From Paenochrobactrum gallinarii (GTDB lineage Bacteria; Pseudomonadota; Alphaproteobacteria; Rhizobiales; Rhizobiaceae), in the NCBI RefSeq assembly GCF_014205685.1, contig NZ_JACIIU010000006.1:1-33213 (forward strand): 33,213 nucleotides of DNA, written 5' to 3'. Below are positions 24,686 through 33,213 of this stretch, piece by piece; the first letter of the stretch is position 1; each line of letters starts with the position of its first letter. The notes beneath the pieces are model-generated. The model saw nothing but the letters and a program-made list of their open reading frames with translations, was not told where the DNA came from and did not search any database. The translations under genes were made by a program, and so were the position numbers.

Positions 24686-27103
24686 ATGAAGTTCACGCTT
24701 TCCTGGCTCAAGGAACACCTTGAAACTGATGCCACGCTGGAACAAATTGTAGAGAAACTGACAGATATTGGTCTGGAAGTTGATGGCGTTGATGACCGCG
24801 CTAGCTTTAAAGCTTTTACAATTGCCAAAGTGCTCACTGCCGTTCAGCATCCTGATGCTGACAAATTGCGCGTTTTGAGTGTTGATGCCGGTGACGGTAA
24901 GCCGTTGCAGATTGTGTGCGGCGCACCCAATGCCCGCGCCGGTATGGTTGGTGTTTTGGGACGCCCGGGCGATTATGTGCCGGGTCTTGATGTGACTTTG
25001 TCAGTTGGCAAAATCCGTGGCGTTGAAAGTTTCGGTATGATGTGTTCCGAGCGCGAGCTGGAACTCTCTGAAGAACATGACGGCATCATTGATTTGCCCG
25101 CTGATGCGCCGGTCGGCACCAGCTATGCGAGCTATATGGGCATTGATGATCCGATCATTGAGATCGGCCTGACCCCGAACCGTGCCGATTGCGCCGGTAT
25201 TCATGGTATTGCCCGTGATTTGGCAGCAGCCGGTCTTGGCACGCTTAAAGGTGACAAGATTGAAGCGATCAAAGGCACTGGCGAAACACCGGTGAAAGTC
25301 GTGCTTGATCAGCCTGCCGACAAACCATTCTGTAATGGTTTTGCGTTGCGTCTGGTCAAGGGTGTTAAAAACACTGCCAGCCCGCTTTGGTTGCAGCAGC
25401 GCTTAAAAGCCATTGGCCTGCGTCCGATCAATGCGCTGGTGGACATCACCAACTATGTGACCTTTGATTATGGTCGCCCATTACATGTGTTTGATGCGGC
25501 TAAGGTCAAGGGAAACCTGACTGTGCGCGCTGCCAGGGATGGTGAAACTATTCTGGCGCTTGATCAGCGTGAGTATAAATTATCACCGGACATGTATGTC
25601 ATTGCTGATGATAATGGCGCTGAATCCATTGCCGGTATCATGGGTGGCGAACATTCCGGCTGTGATGAAAACACCACCGATGTGCTGATTGAATCGGCGC
25701 TTTGGGATGCGATCACCATTGCCCGCACCGGTCGTCAGCTTGGTATTGTTACGGATGCGCGCTATCGTTTTGAACGGGGCGTTGATCCGGAATTCATGGT
25801 TTCCGGCCTTGAATATGCCACCGGACTGGTGATGGATCTGTGCGGTGGTACGCCAACAGAAACTGAAGTGGTTGGTTATCAGCCATATGCCCCGCGTGAA
25901 ATCACTTTCCCTGTTGCGGAAGTCAAGCGTTTGACCAATCTGGATGTGGAATATGCAGAAGCGGCACAGATTTTGACGGGTCTCGGCTTTGGTGTGTCGG
26001 GTGATGGCAAAGCTGTTATGGTAGTTAAAGTGCCGTCATGGCGCGGTGATGTGGAAGGCAAAGCCGATCTTGTTGAAGAAGTGATGCGTATTCACGGCCT
26101 CAATGAAATTGAACCGCAGCCATTGGAAAATATGGGTAGCGTCAACGGCAAAATCCTCACCACGTTGCAAATTCGTACCCGTATGGCGCGCCGCATGCTG
26201 GCCTCACGCGGGATGATGGAAGCAGTGACCTATTCTTTCATTCCGGAAGCTCATGCCAAAGCTTTTGGCGGCGGTAAACCGGAACTGAAACTTGCCAACC
26301 CGATTGCAGCCGATATGTCGGATATGCGTCCAAGCCTGTTGCCGGGCTTGCTGGTTGCAGCACAGCGCAATGCTGATCGCGGCTTTGCTGATCTGGCACT
26401 CTTTGAAGTGTCGGGAACTTATGAAGGCGATAAGCCGGAAGATCAGCGCCGTGTTGCTGGCGGTATCCGTCGCGGCACCGCCGGTGTTGAAGGTTCGGGG
26501 CGCCTTTGGTCAGGCAATGCACCAGCTGTTGGTGTTTATGATGCCAAGGCTGATGCGCTGGCAGCATTGGAAGCAGCAGGCGCTCCGGTTGATCGTATCC
26601 AGATCGAAGCAGGCGCACCTGAGTGGTTCCATCCGGGGCGTTCCGGCACCATGAAGCTGGGGCCTAAAGTTGTGCTTGGCTATTTCGGTGAATTCCATCC
26701 GGATACGCTGGAGCTGCTCGATGTGAGCGGCGCACTTTGCGGCTTTGAAGTTTTCATCGATGCTATTCCTGAGCCGAAGAAAAAAGCCACTTGCACCAAG
26801 CCATCACTGGTTCTGTCGCAGTTCCAGAGCGTTAAGCGTGACTTTGCCTTTGTGGTGGACAGCGATGTTGAAGCTGGCAGTCTGATCCGTGCGGTGATGT
26901 CTGCTGACAAGAAGCTGATCAGCAATGCGCAGGTATTTGATATTTTTGCCGGTGCATCTTTGGGTGAAAACAAGAAGTCGGTTGCGATCGAAGTTCTGTT
27001 GCAGCCGCTTGATCGCACGTTGACTGAAGAAGATCTGGAAGGCGTTGCCAAGAAGATCATAGAGGCTGTTGCCAAGCAAACCGGCGGCGTTCTGCGCGGT
27101 TAA
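24686..27103 (+). CDS. pheT: Phenylalanyl-tRNA synthetase beta subunit
   Basis: The 805-aa beta subunit binds and edits tRNA-Phe. It starts [20 protein letters not shown], followed by a tRNA-binding OB fold (about 40-150, with [12 protein letters not shown] and [13 protein letters not shown]). The B3/B4 editing domain has [20 protein letters not shown] and [21 protein letters not shown]; the B5 and catalytic-like core follow, then a C-terminal ferredoxin-fold anticodon-binding domain (about 710-805, [16 protein letters not shown]). Length is normal. The start has an AGGAAAG site. The gene ends 57 bases before a strong terminator. Confidence 0.98.
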   Translation: MKFTLSWLKEHLETDATLEQIVEKLTDIGLEVDGVDDRASFKAFTIAKVLTAVQHPDADKLRVLSVDAGDGKPLQIVCGAPNARAGMVGVLGRPGDYVPGLDVTLSVGKIRGVESFGMMCSERELELSEEHDGIIDLPADAPVGTSYASYMGIDDPIIEIGLTPNRADCAGIHGIARDLAAAGLGTLKGDKIEAIKGTGETPVKVVLDQPADKPFCNGFALRLVKGVKNTASPLWLQQRLKAIGLRPINALVDITNYVTFDYGRPLHVFDAAKVKGNLTVRAARDGETILALDQREYKLSPDMYVIADDNGAESIAGIMGGEHSGCDENTTDVLIESALWDAITIARTGRQLGIVTDARYRFERGVDPEFMVSGLEYATGLVMDLCGGTPTETEVVGYQPYAPREITFPVAEVKRLTNLDVEYAEAAQILTGLGFGVSGDGKAVMVVKVPSWRGDVEGKADLVEEVMRIHGLNEIEPQPLENMGSVNGKILTTLQIRTRMARRMLASRGMMEAVTYSFIPEAHAKAFGGGKPELKLANPIAADMSDMRPSLLPGLLVAAQRNADRGFADLALFEVSGTYEGDKPEDQRRVAGGIRRGTAGVEGSGRLWSGNAPAVGVYDAKADALAALEAAGAPVDRIQIEAGAPEWFHPGRSGTMKLGPKVVLGYFGEFHPDTLELLDVSGALCGFEVFIDAIPEPKKKATCTKPSLVLSQFQSVKRDFAFVVDSDVEAGSLIRAVMSADKKLISNAQVFDIFAGASLGENKKSVAIEVLLQPLDRTLTEEDLEGVAKKIIEAVAKQTGGVLRG

Positions 27104-27160
27104 GTTCTTTTGAGGCTTTGCGCAAACACATCACTGTTTGCGGAAGGTTTAGGACAATAA

Positions 27161-27192
27161 AAAAGCCGGAAACTTTGGTTTCCGGCTTTTTT
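27161..27192. terminator. Two-way terminator between pheT and the aminopeptidase
   Basis: AAAAGCCGGAAAC-TTTG-GTTTCCGGCTTTT, a perfect 13-bp stem with T6 on the plus strand and T-rich flank on the minus strand. Confidence 0.93.
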
Positions 27193-27207
27193 ACGTTATG
27201 GAGCTTA

Positions 27208-28461
27208 TCAGTAAGCCCATTCGCCTTTGCGCATCAGCGGCTCATGGCTGCCATCGGCATTGACACCATCGACATCGATCTGGTCAGAGCCGATCATCCA
27301 GTCAATATGGATCAGGCTGGAATTGCCACCTTTGGCTTTAACTTGTTCCGGTGTCAGATTTGCACCATCAACAAAGCATTTTGAATAGCACTGACCCAGC
27401 GCAATATGGCTGGCGGCATTTTCATCAAACAATGTATTGTAGAACAGCAAGCCGCTTTTTGAGATTGGTGAGGAGTGCGGCACCAGTGCCACTTCGCCCA
27501 AGTGACGTGCGCCTTCATCCGTATCGAGCACTTTATTGAGTACTTCTTCGCCGCGGCTGGCTTTAGCTTCAACAATGCGGCCATTTTCAAAACGTACCGA
27601 GATGTTGTCGATCAGGGTTCCCTGATGCGACAATGGCTTGGTGCTGGAAACATGGCCGTTCACACGCAGAGCATGCGGAGTGGTGAACACTTCTTCGGTC
27701 GGAATATTCGGGTTGCAGATAATGCCGTTTTTGGCAACCGACGCGCCGCCCATCCATTCATGGCCATCGGCAAGACCAACGGTCAGGTCAGTGCCCGGAC
27801 CTTTGAAATGAAGTGCATGATAGTTTTTGGCGTTCAAATAGGTGGTGCGTTCTTTCAGGGCTGCATTATGGGCTTCCCATGCGGCAACAGGGTCTTCCAC
27901 ATCAACGCGGGAGGCTGCAAAAATTGCATCAGCGAGCTGGCGTGTTGCATCTTCCGGTGATGCATCAGGGAACATCAAAGCCGCCCATTCAGCGTTTGGA
28001 TAAGAGATAATGTTCCAGTTGATGTCGAAATTAGCGATTTTTTCCAATGCTGGCTGATAGGCCTTGGAATTGGCGCGGTTAGCGCGCGAAACCTTGCCTG
28101 CATCCTGACTTGACAACAGCAATGGATTGTCGGCGGCAATAGCAAGGCGGGCGGCATTTTTGCTGTAAGCTTTGGCCATGCCTTCATATAGCCAGTCGGC
28201 AGCCTGATCAAAACTGGCATCATTGGCATGCTGGTAGCGTGCCAGTGCAATCTGGTCATCGGAGAAAAAAGGTGTCACCAGTCCGGCACCTGCCTGATAG
28301 GCGTGTTTGGCAATCAGGCGCACCAGCGGCAGGGCGCAAACCGGCGCAGTGATGACGAGGTCTTGTCCCTCTTGCAAACGCAAGCCAACTTTCACGGCGA
28401 CTTCGGCCAGACGGTCGAGTTTCACAGGATCAATAATATTTTCCGGTAATGTATAGGACAT
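27208..28461 (-). CDS. M29-family aminopeptidase
   Basis: A 417-aa cytosolic metallo-aminopeptidase of the AmpS/PepS (MEROPS M29) family, removing N-terminal residues with two metal ions. The C-terminal half carries GLADGHEWMGGAS, NIPTEEVFTTPH, ENAASHIALGQCY and SLIHIDWMIGSDQIDVDG, which hold the family's metal-binding Glu, His and Asp residues. Length is normal for the family (about 410). The start has an AGAGG site. It is convergent with pheT, sharing the terminator between them. Its physiological substrate is not predictable. Confidence 0.93.
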   Translation of the reverse strand: MSYTLPENIIDPVKLDRLAEVAVKVGLRLQEGQDLVITAPVCALPLVRLIAKHAYQAGAGLVTPFFSDDQIALARYQHANDASFDQAADWLYEGMAKAYSKNAARLAIAADNPLLLSSQDAGKVSRANRANSKAYQPALEKIANFDINWNIISYPNAEWAALMFPDASPEDATRQLADAIFAASRVDVEDPVAAWEAHNAALKERTTYLNAKNYHALHFKGPGTDLTVGLADGHEWMGGASVAKNGIICNPNIPTEEVFTTPHALRVNGHVSSTKPLSHQGTLIDNISVRFENGRIVEAKASRGEEVLNKVLDTDEGARHLGEVALVPHSSPISKSGLLFYNTLFDENAASHIALGQCYSKCFVDGANLTPEQVKAKGGNSSLIHIDWMIGSDQIDVDGVNADGSHEPLMRKGEWAY

Positions 28462-28901
28462 AATGGCCTCTGCTTTTATGATTTTTCTGAGTGGAACATA
28501 ACCCCTTGGCTAAGCTGTGACCAGTCACATTTCATGGTTTGTCTGGCTGTCGTGCGATTTGGCATCCGCTATTTAAACGCTCAGTAATACTGTTTTGTTG
28601 GCGGCGTTTAACCAGAAACACAAGTTTTTGATGGAACAAAAGTGCAAGTTTCACTTCATGACAAGTTTATTGCAATAAATTACATCAACACACTTGAGTT
28701 ATTATATTTACTTCATCATACTCAAGAAATCGGCACAAGCGCGCTGATACGTGGACAGAAGAACAAGAGTTAAACGGTAGCGTCTTTTCTGCTTTGGTAG
28801 AAGTAGGTAAAGTGAATAAAAAACAAGGTGTTAGAAGATTCTGCCTGATGAATTCAGGGCAGATATTTTCTTGGGAGCGCCTGTGATGAGAGGAGTAAAC
28901 C
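28462..28901. other. 440-bp divergent intergenic region
   Basis: The region holds the promoters of the aminopeptidase (minus) and the deacetylase (plus). CTTGAGT (28693-28699) and ACTCAAG (28720-28726) form a 7-bp dyad across 20 bases and could be an operator. A 60-codon open frame ending at about 28886 has no start codon and no similarity I recognise. Otherwise nothing convincing is seen. Confidence 0.4.
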
Positions 28902-31397
28902 GTGACTAAAATGACAAGGCGACTATTTATCGCCTCCCTTCCCCCGGCACTTTTAGCAACCCGTATGCCTGCCTTTGCAGCGCCTGCAAGCGATCTTCAG
29001 CTGATTGCAAAACAAAAACTGGAACCGGCGATTGTCACTATGCACCGCCGTCTGGAGCGTTTGACCTCGACGCTGACATTTATGACCACCGGTGCGCATC
29101 CGGATGACGAGCCAAGTGGTCTGCTGGCGTCATTGCGTCATGTTTATGGTATCCGTCCGGTGCTTTATTGCATCACGCGCGGTGAAGGCGGCCAAAACAG
29201 CATTGGTGCAGAGCGCGGCTCGGTGCTGGGCGTGCTGCGTACCCGCGAAATGGAAGAGGCATCCCGCTCGCTGGATGCGTCGCTGGCATTTGGTGGCCGC
29301 GGTCACAATGACAGTGTGCATGATTTCGGCTTCTCCAAAGATCCGAACCAGACAATCGACCGTTGGGGTCGTGATCGCGTTGTCGAGCGTATGACTTGGG
29401 CTTTCCGTTATTATAAGCCTGATATTGTGATGAACTGCTTCCTTGATGTGCCAGGTCAGCATGGCCAGCATCGTGCAGCCGTGGTTGCTACATTTATCAC
29501 TGCTGATATCTCCGGTAATCCGGAAGAATATCCGGAACAGATTCAGGCCGGTCTGGCCCCTTGGAGCGTTCCGAAAATCTATTCGCCAGCCTATGGCGGC
29601 GGCGGCGGCGTTTATGATGATGAAACACCACCACCACCAACCACATTGACGGTAACAGCACCAGAACGCGACAAGATTTCAGGCGCGACCTTCCCGCAGA
29701 TGGGTGAATGGTCACGTTCTTGCCATCTGACACAAAATATGGGTCGTTGGCGTCCTGAACCACAGACCGAATGGGCACTGCATTTGGCTAAAGTCGCCAA
29801 GGGCGAGCCTGCGAAAACTGAAAAAGACATTCGCGAAGGTCTGATTGCAACTGTTGGTGATATCGCCAATGTTGATGGTATGCCTGCTTCTGCGGCGGAT
29901 GCCATGCGCAATGCGCAGGGTCTGATTGATGAAGCAATGGCTGATTATGGCGACCCTGTTGTTGTCACAGCCAAGCTTCTGGAAATCGGCAAGGCGGTTG
30001 ATGAAGCACGTAAGCAATTGCCTCAGGAACTGCATGATACTGTTGCGCATCGTCTGGAACGTAAGACCCGTGAAATCGATCTGGCACTGGCAACAGCTTC
30101 TGGCATGCATATCCGTGCTTTCACTGAAGGCGCAGACATCAAGGCCGGTGATACGATCACTATTAAAACCCTTGTTGATGCACCTGAAAGCGTGGAAATT
30201 CAGTCGGCAGAAATCATTGCCCGTGAAGGTCTCAACAGCGCTGGCGATCAGGTCACTGCGGCCGCAGATGCAGCTTTGACCAACCCGCTGACCGAGCAGT
30301 TTGATCCGCTTGGTGGTAACGGCGATGCTTTCGTGCGTCTGACCGCTAAAATTGGTGATCGCGCTGCGGTGATTGATGTGGATCTGGAAGATGCCTTGCG
30401 CGTTCTGCCATCTGCATCGCTGGAACTGAAGCCGGATGCAGTTGTGTTCAACACAGCGCAGGAACTGGCACCGGTTGCGATGACCGCAACGGTTACCAAT
30501 GCCAAGACGGATGATCTGAAAATTGACCTGCCAGAAGGCTGGGCGATGAACAAAACCGGCAGCACATCAGACGAAGCTGCAAGTTTTGATCTGCAACCAC
30601 CGGCAAAACCGGGCGAAGTCCGCTTTGCGATCGAGCCTGAGTTGCTGGGCAAAGAAGCCTATGCAATCAACACTTTCTCCTATCCGCATATCGGCCGTTC
30701 CGTTGTGCCGACCAAGGTTTCCGTGCCTGTTCAGACCGTTGGTGCTGAACTGCCAGCAAACCACAAGGTTGGTTATATCAGCGGCGGCAATGATAATGTC
30801 GGCCTGTGGATGAAGCGTCTGGGCATTGATGTCGTTGAGCTTTCACCAAAGGATGTGGAGCGCGGCGCCTACCGTGATCTGAAGACGATTGTCGTTGGTA
30901 TTTTTGCCTTTGGCCGACGTAAAGATCTGGCAGCTGCCGTACCGGCTTTGCACGAATGGGTTAAGAAGGGCGGCCATCTGGTAACGCTTTATCATCGCCC
31001 GAGTGATGGTTGGAAACCTGAAACCGTACCACCTGCATTCCTGAAAATCGGTTCGCCATCCATCCGCTTCCGCGTTACAGACGCGAATTCGGACGTGGAT
31101 ATTCTTGAGCCGGATCATCCGTTGCTCAATTACCCGAACAAGATCGGGCCGGAAGACTGGGCAAATTGGGATAAGGAACGCGGTCTTTATTTCGCATCCG
31201 AATGGGACGAGGCTTACAAGCCGCTGCTCGCCATGAGTGATGCCGGTGAAGACAAGCTGAAAGGTTCGCTGGTTTCGGCTGAAATCGGTGAAGGCCGTCA
31301 TACCCATACAAGCCTTGTGCTGCATCATCAGCTGGATAAGATGGTGCCGGGTGCATTCCGCTTGCTGGCCAATCTGGTTCAGCCTGCCAAGCACTAA
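28902..31397 (+). CDS. Exported PIG-L/LmbE-type deacetylase with a GATase-like C-terminus
   Basis: An 831-aa multi-domain protein. The start is GTG at 28902, about seven bases after AGGAG; the next ATG (28911) is too far from it. The N-terminus TRRLFIASLPPALLA...AFA-APA is a twin-arginine-like signal peptide, so the protein is probably periplasmic. Residues about 55-250 are an LmbE/PIG-L deacetylase: AHPDDE (65-70) and PGQHGQHR (184-191) give the zinc ligands. A beta-rich middle section (about 400-610) follows. The last 200 residues (VGYISGGNDNVGLWMKRLGI, then GGHLVTLYHRPS) look like a class-I glutamine-amidotransferase-like fold. It probably deacetylates an N-acetyl sugar or glycan; the substrate is unknown. 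Confidence 0.88.
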   Translation: MTKMTRRLFIASLPPALLATRMPAFAAPASDLQLIAKQKLEPAIVTMHRRLERLTSTLTFMTTGAHPDDEPSGLLASLRHVYGIRPVLYCITRGEGGQNSIGAERGSVLGVLRTREMEEASRSLDASLAFGGRGHNDSVHDFGFSKDPNQTIDRWGRDRVVERMTWAFRYYKPDIVMNCFLDVPGQHGQHRAAVVATFITADISGNPEEYPEQIQAGLAPWSVPKIYSPAYGGGGGVYDDETPPPPTTLTVTAPERDKISGATFPQMGEWSRSCHLTQNMGRWRPEPQTEWALHLAKVAKGEPAKTEKDIREGLIATVGDIANVDGMPASAADAMRNAQGLIDEAMADYGDPVVVTAKLLEIGKAVDEARKQLPQELHDTVAHRLERKTREIDLALATASGMHIRAFTEGADIKAGDTITIKTLVDAPESVEIQSAEIIAREGLNSAGDQVTAAADAALTNPLTEQFDPLGGNGDAFVRLTAKIGDRAAVIDVDLEDALRVLPSASLELKPDAVVFNTAQELAPVAMTATVTNAKTDDLKIDLPEGWAMNKTGSTSDEAASFDLQPPAKPGEVRFAIEPELLGKEAYAINTFSYPHIGRSVVPTKVSVPVQTVGAELPANHKVGYISGGNDNVGLWMKRLGIDVVELSPKDVERGAYRDLKTIVVGIFAFGRRKDLAAAVPALHEWVKKGGHLVTLYHRPSDGWKPETVPPAFLKIGSPSIRFRVTDANSDVDILEPDHPLLNYPNKIGPEDWANWDKERGLYFASEWDEAYKPLLAMSDAGEDKLKGSLVSAEIGEGRHTHTSLVLHHQLDKMVPGAFRLLANLVQPAKH

Positions 31398-31399
31398 GT

Positions 31400-31443
31400 G
31401 CATTTCCCGCAAAAGCGCGAAGCGGTTTTGCGTAGGATAATGC
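31400..31443. repeat. Palindromic dispersed repeat (rhizobial REP-like)
   Basis: GCATT (31400-31404) and AATGC (31439-31443) enclose CGCAAAA (31408-31414) and TTTTGCG (31426-31432). Sequences of this kind are common in Brucella/Ochrobactrum and rhizobial intergenic regions. It lies just after the deacetylase stop. Confidence 0.65.
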
Positions 31444-31465
31444 GATAAAGGAACAATATGACAAT

Positions 31466-31503
31466 AAAAAAGCCCCGCCAGTACTGCTGGCGGGGCTTTT
31501 TTT
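31466..31503. terminator. Two-way terminator
   Basis: AAAAAAGCCCCGCCAG-TACTG-CTGGCGGGGCTTTTTT, a near-perfect 16-bp stem with T7 on the plus strand and T6 on the minus strand. It serves both the deacetylase and the convergent cell-wall hydrolase. Confidence 0.95.
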
Positions 31504-31521
31504 ATAGAGAAAATTAAAAAA

Positions 31522-32442
31522 TCAGTTGAGGGTCGGGCGCTGCTGGGTCAGCAAAAATGCGCCGATCGCATCGACATTTTCGGCAGCCGGTGCATAGGCC
31601 AGCGATGATGCGGCCGGTGCTGCTGTGTTGGGTGTTGCGGTTGGCAGTGGCACTTGCAGTTCAGCGACCTGCGCAGTTTCATTCTGTTGTGCCTGCACAG
31701 GTGCTTTAGGCTCGGCTGCGGCAATCATTGTAGCAGGGGCTGCAATTGCTGCCGGCTCTTCTGCGGTCTGCGGTGTGGTGACATTATATGCTTTGTCGCT
31801 TGGTACAGCCTGATTTTGCGGGGTGTAGATCATCGCCAGATTATATGGCTCTGTCGGAACCGGAGATTGCAGGGAGCCGTCTTTGTTACGCTTTTCATAG
31901 AAAGCATTGCCGCCTGCAACCAATACATAATGCATGTTTTTGTAAGGGAATTTCAAACCGGCAGTGTGGAAGAACATTGAATTCTTAGCGGCCGGATGGC
32001 GCTTGCCCTTCAACACATCATCAGCCGCTTTTTGAACATCCGGCAGAGCCTTGGAATTCATTTTGCGGGTAAGAACACCCGGTGCAAATTGGTTTTTCTG
32101 ACCGACAACGCCGCAAATCGTATCGGGATATTGCTTTGACAACAGGCGATTAATCACCACGGTGCCGACAGCTACGAGGCCATCCTGACTGGAGCGGTTA
32201 GCCTCAAAGAACATAGCGCGTTCGAGGCATTCACGGTCTTTAGGGGTATAAGTATAGGTTTTCACACCATTGACGCGGATGACATTACCTTTATTAGCGC
32301 TGGCTGTTTTGGTTGTGGCCTTGGCGCTGCTGAGCGCTGCTGTCTGATCGGTGGTGGTGCAGCCTGAAACAATTACTGATGCTGCCAGCATTGCCATTGT
32401 CAGGGCAAATTTTGCCGAATGACCAGAGAACATGTGTTTCAT
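31522..32442 (-). CDS. Lipoprotein cell-wall hydrolase, SleB-like
   Basis: A 306-aa protein with a lipoprotein signal (hydrophobic core then VSG-C, with C28 the lipidated residue), so it is anchored in a membrane facing the periplasm. Residues about 70-190 are a Hydrolase_2/SleB-like domain: RECLERAMFFEANRSSQDGL with the catalytic Glu, AVGTVVINRLL, and NQFAPG with HTAGLKFPY. The C-terminal third is a low-complexity Ala/Pro/Gln-rich tail. SleB-type enzymes cleave peptidoglycan glycan strands as lytic transglycosylases. An AGGATT ribosome site precedes the ATG. It is convergent with the deacetylase. Confidence 0.92.
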   Translation of the reverse strand: MKHMFSGHSAKFALTMAMLAASVIVSGCTTTDQTAALSSAKATTKTASANKGNVIRVNGVKTYTYTPKDRECLERAMFFEANRSSQDGLVAVGTVVINRLLSKQYPDTICGVVGQKNQFAPGVLTRKMNSKALPDVQKAADDVLKGKRHPAAKNSMFFHTAGLKFPYKNMHYVLVAGGNAFYEKRNKDGSLQSPVPTEPYNLAMIYTPQNQAVPSDKAYNVTTPQTAEEPAAIAAPATMIAAAEPKAPVQAQQNETAQVAELQVPLPTATPNTAAPAASSLAYAPAAENVDAIGAFLLTQQRPTLN

Positions 32443-32940
32443 CAGTTTAATCCTATATCAGGCACTAAAGTTCGGGGAGGGCTGTGGAGGCAGCGCCCAG
32501 GCTTTTAACTTTTGTCTTTTGCGGATCCGTATGATTTTTTAACCGCATTCGAACCTGTGGGTCAAATGTCACAGTTATAATAAATTCGTGAACGAACGTC
32601 TAAAAGACGTGAAATTTATCGGGATACAGGTCTGATGAAACTTTATTTATATTAATATTTTCTTAAAAAGCTGTGACGGATGGGTGCAGCGCATTTTCAT
32701 GCAGCTTGCATTGAAAGCCCCTGAGTTGCAGCCTTTTCAGACAAGCAATGACGTGCAGGGCAGTTTTGTCTGGTTTAACGCAGACTTAGCCCGAAGAGTT
32801 TATCATAACAGCCAGTTGGTTCTCGGAAATATGGTTCCGGCCACCATTCTCAACTTTATACTTGAATTGTAACCTTGCGTGAGAATTGACCCGTTTTTAC
32901 GGTTTTGATCCAAAACCATGATTTGCAGGACAGTTATCGA
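32443..32940. other. Upstream region of the cell-wall hydrolase gene, AT-rich
   Basis: ACGTCT-AAA-AGACGT (32596-32610) is a perfect short dyad about 160 bases upstream of the hydrolase and could be an operator. The 62-codon plus-strand frame at 32684-32872 lacks a clear ribosome site and similarity, so it is not called as a gene. Nothing else is recognised. Confidence 0.4.
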
Positions 32941-32944
32941 TTCG

Positions 32945-32977
32945 AAAAAGCGGCAGCTGATTTAATCGAACTGCCGC
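32945..32977 (-). terminator. Terminator for a minus-strand gene from beyond the right edge
   Basis: On the minus strand GCGGCAG, a 14-base loop and CTGCCGC are followed by TTTTTCG (32949-32943). It lies about ten bases after the last copy of the AGYSFG-stop end. Confidence 0.75.
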
Positions 32978-32984
32978 CTTAAAA

Positions 32985-33213
32985 CCTTAACCGAAAGAGT
33001 AACCGGCACTGCGCACGCATGTCTCCCGAAAGTGGGCACCGGTTTCGGGATGAAGACATGCGCTCAGAAAAACTGTGCGTCTCTCAACCTTAACCGAAAG
33101 AGTATCCTGCACCGCGCACGCATGTCTCCCGAAAGTGGGCACCGGTTTCGGGATGAAGACATGCGCTCAGAATAACTGTGCGTCTCTCACCCTTAACCGA
33201 AAGAGTAACCGGC
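32985..33213. repeat. 103-bp palindromic tandem repeat (two full units and a partial third)
   Basis: Units start CCTTAACCGAAAGAGTA at 32985, 33088 and 33191; the spacing is 103 bp each time. Each full unit contains a long palindrome: GCATGTCTCCCGAAAG and its partner in CATCCCGAAACC/GACATGC form, with GGGCACCGGTTTCGGG at the centre. This element type is common in Brucella and Ochrobactrum; Bru-RS repeats are described at 103-105 bp, but identity is not tested. Read on the minus strand each unit head encodes AGYSFG-stop. Confidence 0.9.
33193..33213 (-). CDS. Possible C-terminal end of a gene beyond the right edge
   Basis: The last 21 bases on the minus strand read A-G-Y-S-F-G-stop. The same six codons and stop recur at 33090 and 32987 in the tandem repeats, the last one ten bases before a minus-strand terminator. 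This suggests a gene end copied by repeat insertion. The ending with aromatic residues near the stop could fit an outer-membrane barrel, but six residues are not enough to name it. Confidence 0.25.
   Translation of the reverse strand, partial: AGYSFG

Noticed and set aside
28742..28886. Open frame ending FSWERL-stop upstream of the deacetylase
   Set aside because: It has no start codon, no ribosome site and no similarity I recognise; kept only as a note in the intergenic region.
32684..32872. 62-aa plus-strand ORF
   Set aside because: There is no ribosome site or family similarity; the frame is probably open by chance.

Overview
The window looks like chromosome of a Brucella-type alphaproteobacterium (Brucellaceae/Rhizobiales; Ochrobactrum or Pseudochrobactrum-like). 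The gene order dnaK-dnaJ-pmtA-flavin reductase-pyrF-gshB, an RpoH-type promoter of the alphaproteobacterial form before dnaK, a tandem glycine riboswitch before gcvTHP, the infC/rpmI/rplT/pheS/pheT cluster, and palindromic repeats of rhizobial type all point that way. The genus is an inference.

Positions 1 to about 4957 are an AT-rich accessory region. It holds a partial IS3-family element (IS2-like) at the left edge and a small TTG-start ORF with HUH/Rep-like motifs. It also has a secreted small protein, a zinc-ribbon membrane protein, an XRE regulator with a 13-bp perfect inverted repeat over its start codon, and an unknown 338-aa protein with a PcfJ-like C-terminus. The last gene is preceded by a diverged partial copy of itself. 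The region ends abruptly inside comM/yifB, of which only about the first 33 codons remain (4937-5053). The accessory block therefore appears to be an island inserted into comM, and the same end sequence recurs about 746 bp further in, where the partial gene copy is cut off.

Positions 5145 to about 20575 are core chromosome, read almost entirely on the minus strand: gshB; pyrF with a DUF1330 protein; an NADPH-dependent FMN reductase; pmtA; dnaJ and dnaK; a Gfo/Idh/MocA oxidoreductase; gcvT-gcvH-gcvP under a two-aptamer glycine riboswitch; and an alpha/beta hydrolase next to a BenE-type transporter. Between the oxidoreductase and gcvP, a plus-strand small RNA with an anti-Shine-Dalgarno loop (about 13621-13759) is followed by a 46-bp minisatellite and a two-way terminator.

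Positions about 20874 to 27103 read on the plus strand and carry translation genes: infC with an ATT start, rpmI-rplT behind a structured leader, and pheS, an ASCH-domain gene and pheT in tight linkage. An M29 aminopeptidase (minus), an 831-aa exported PIG-L/LmbE deacetylase with a glutamine-amidotransferase-like C-terminus (plus) and a lipoprotein SleB-type cell-wall hydrolase (minus) follow. The window ends in 103-bp palindromic tandem repeats that appear to repeat the 3' end of a minus-strand gene lying beyond the right edge.
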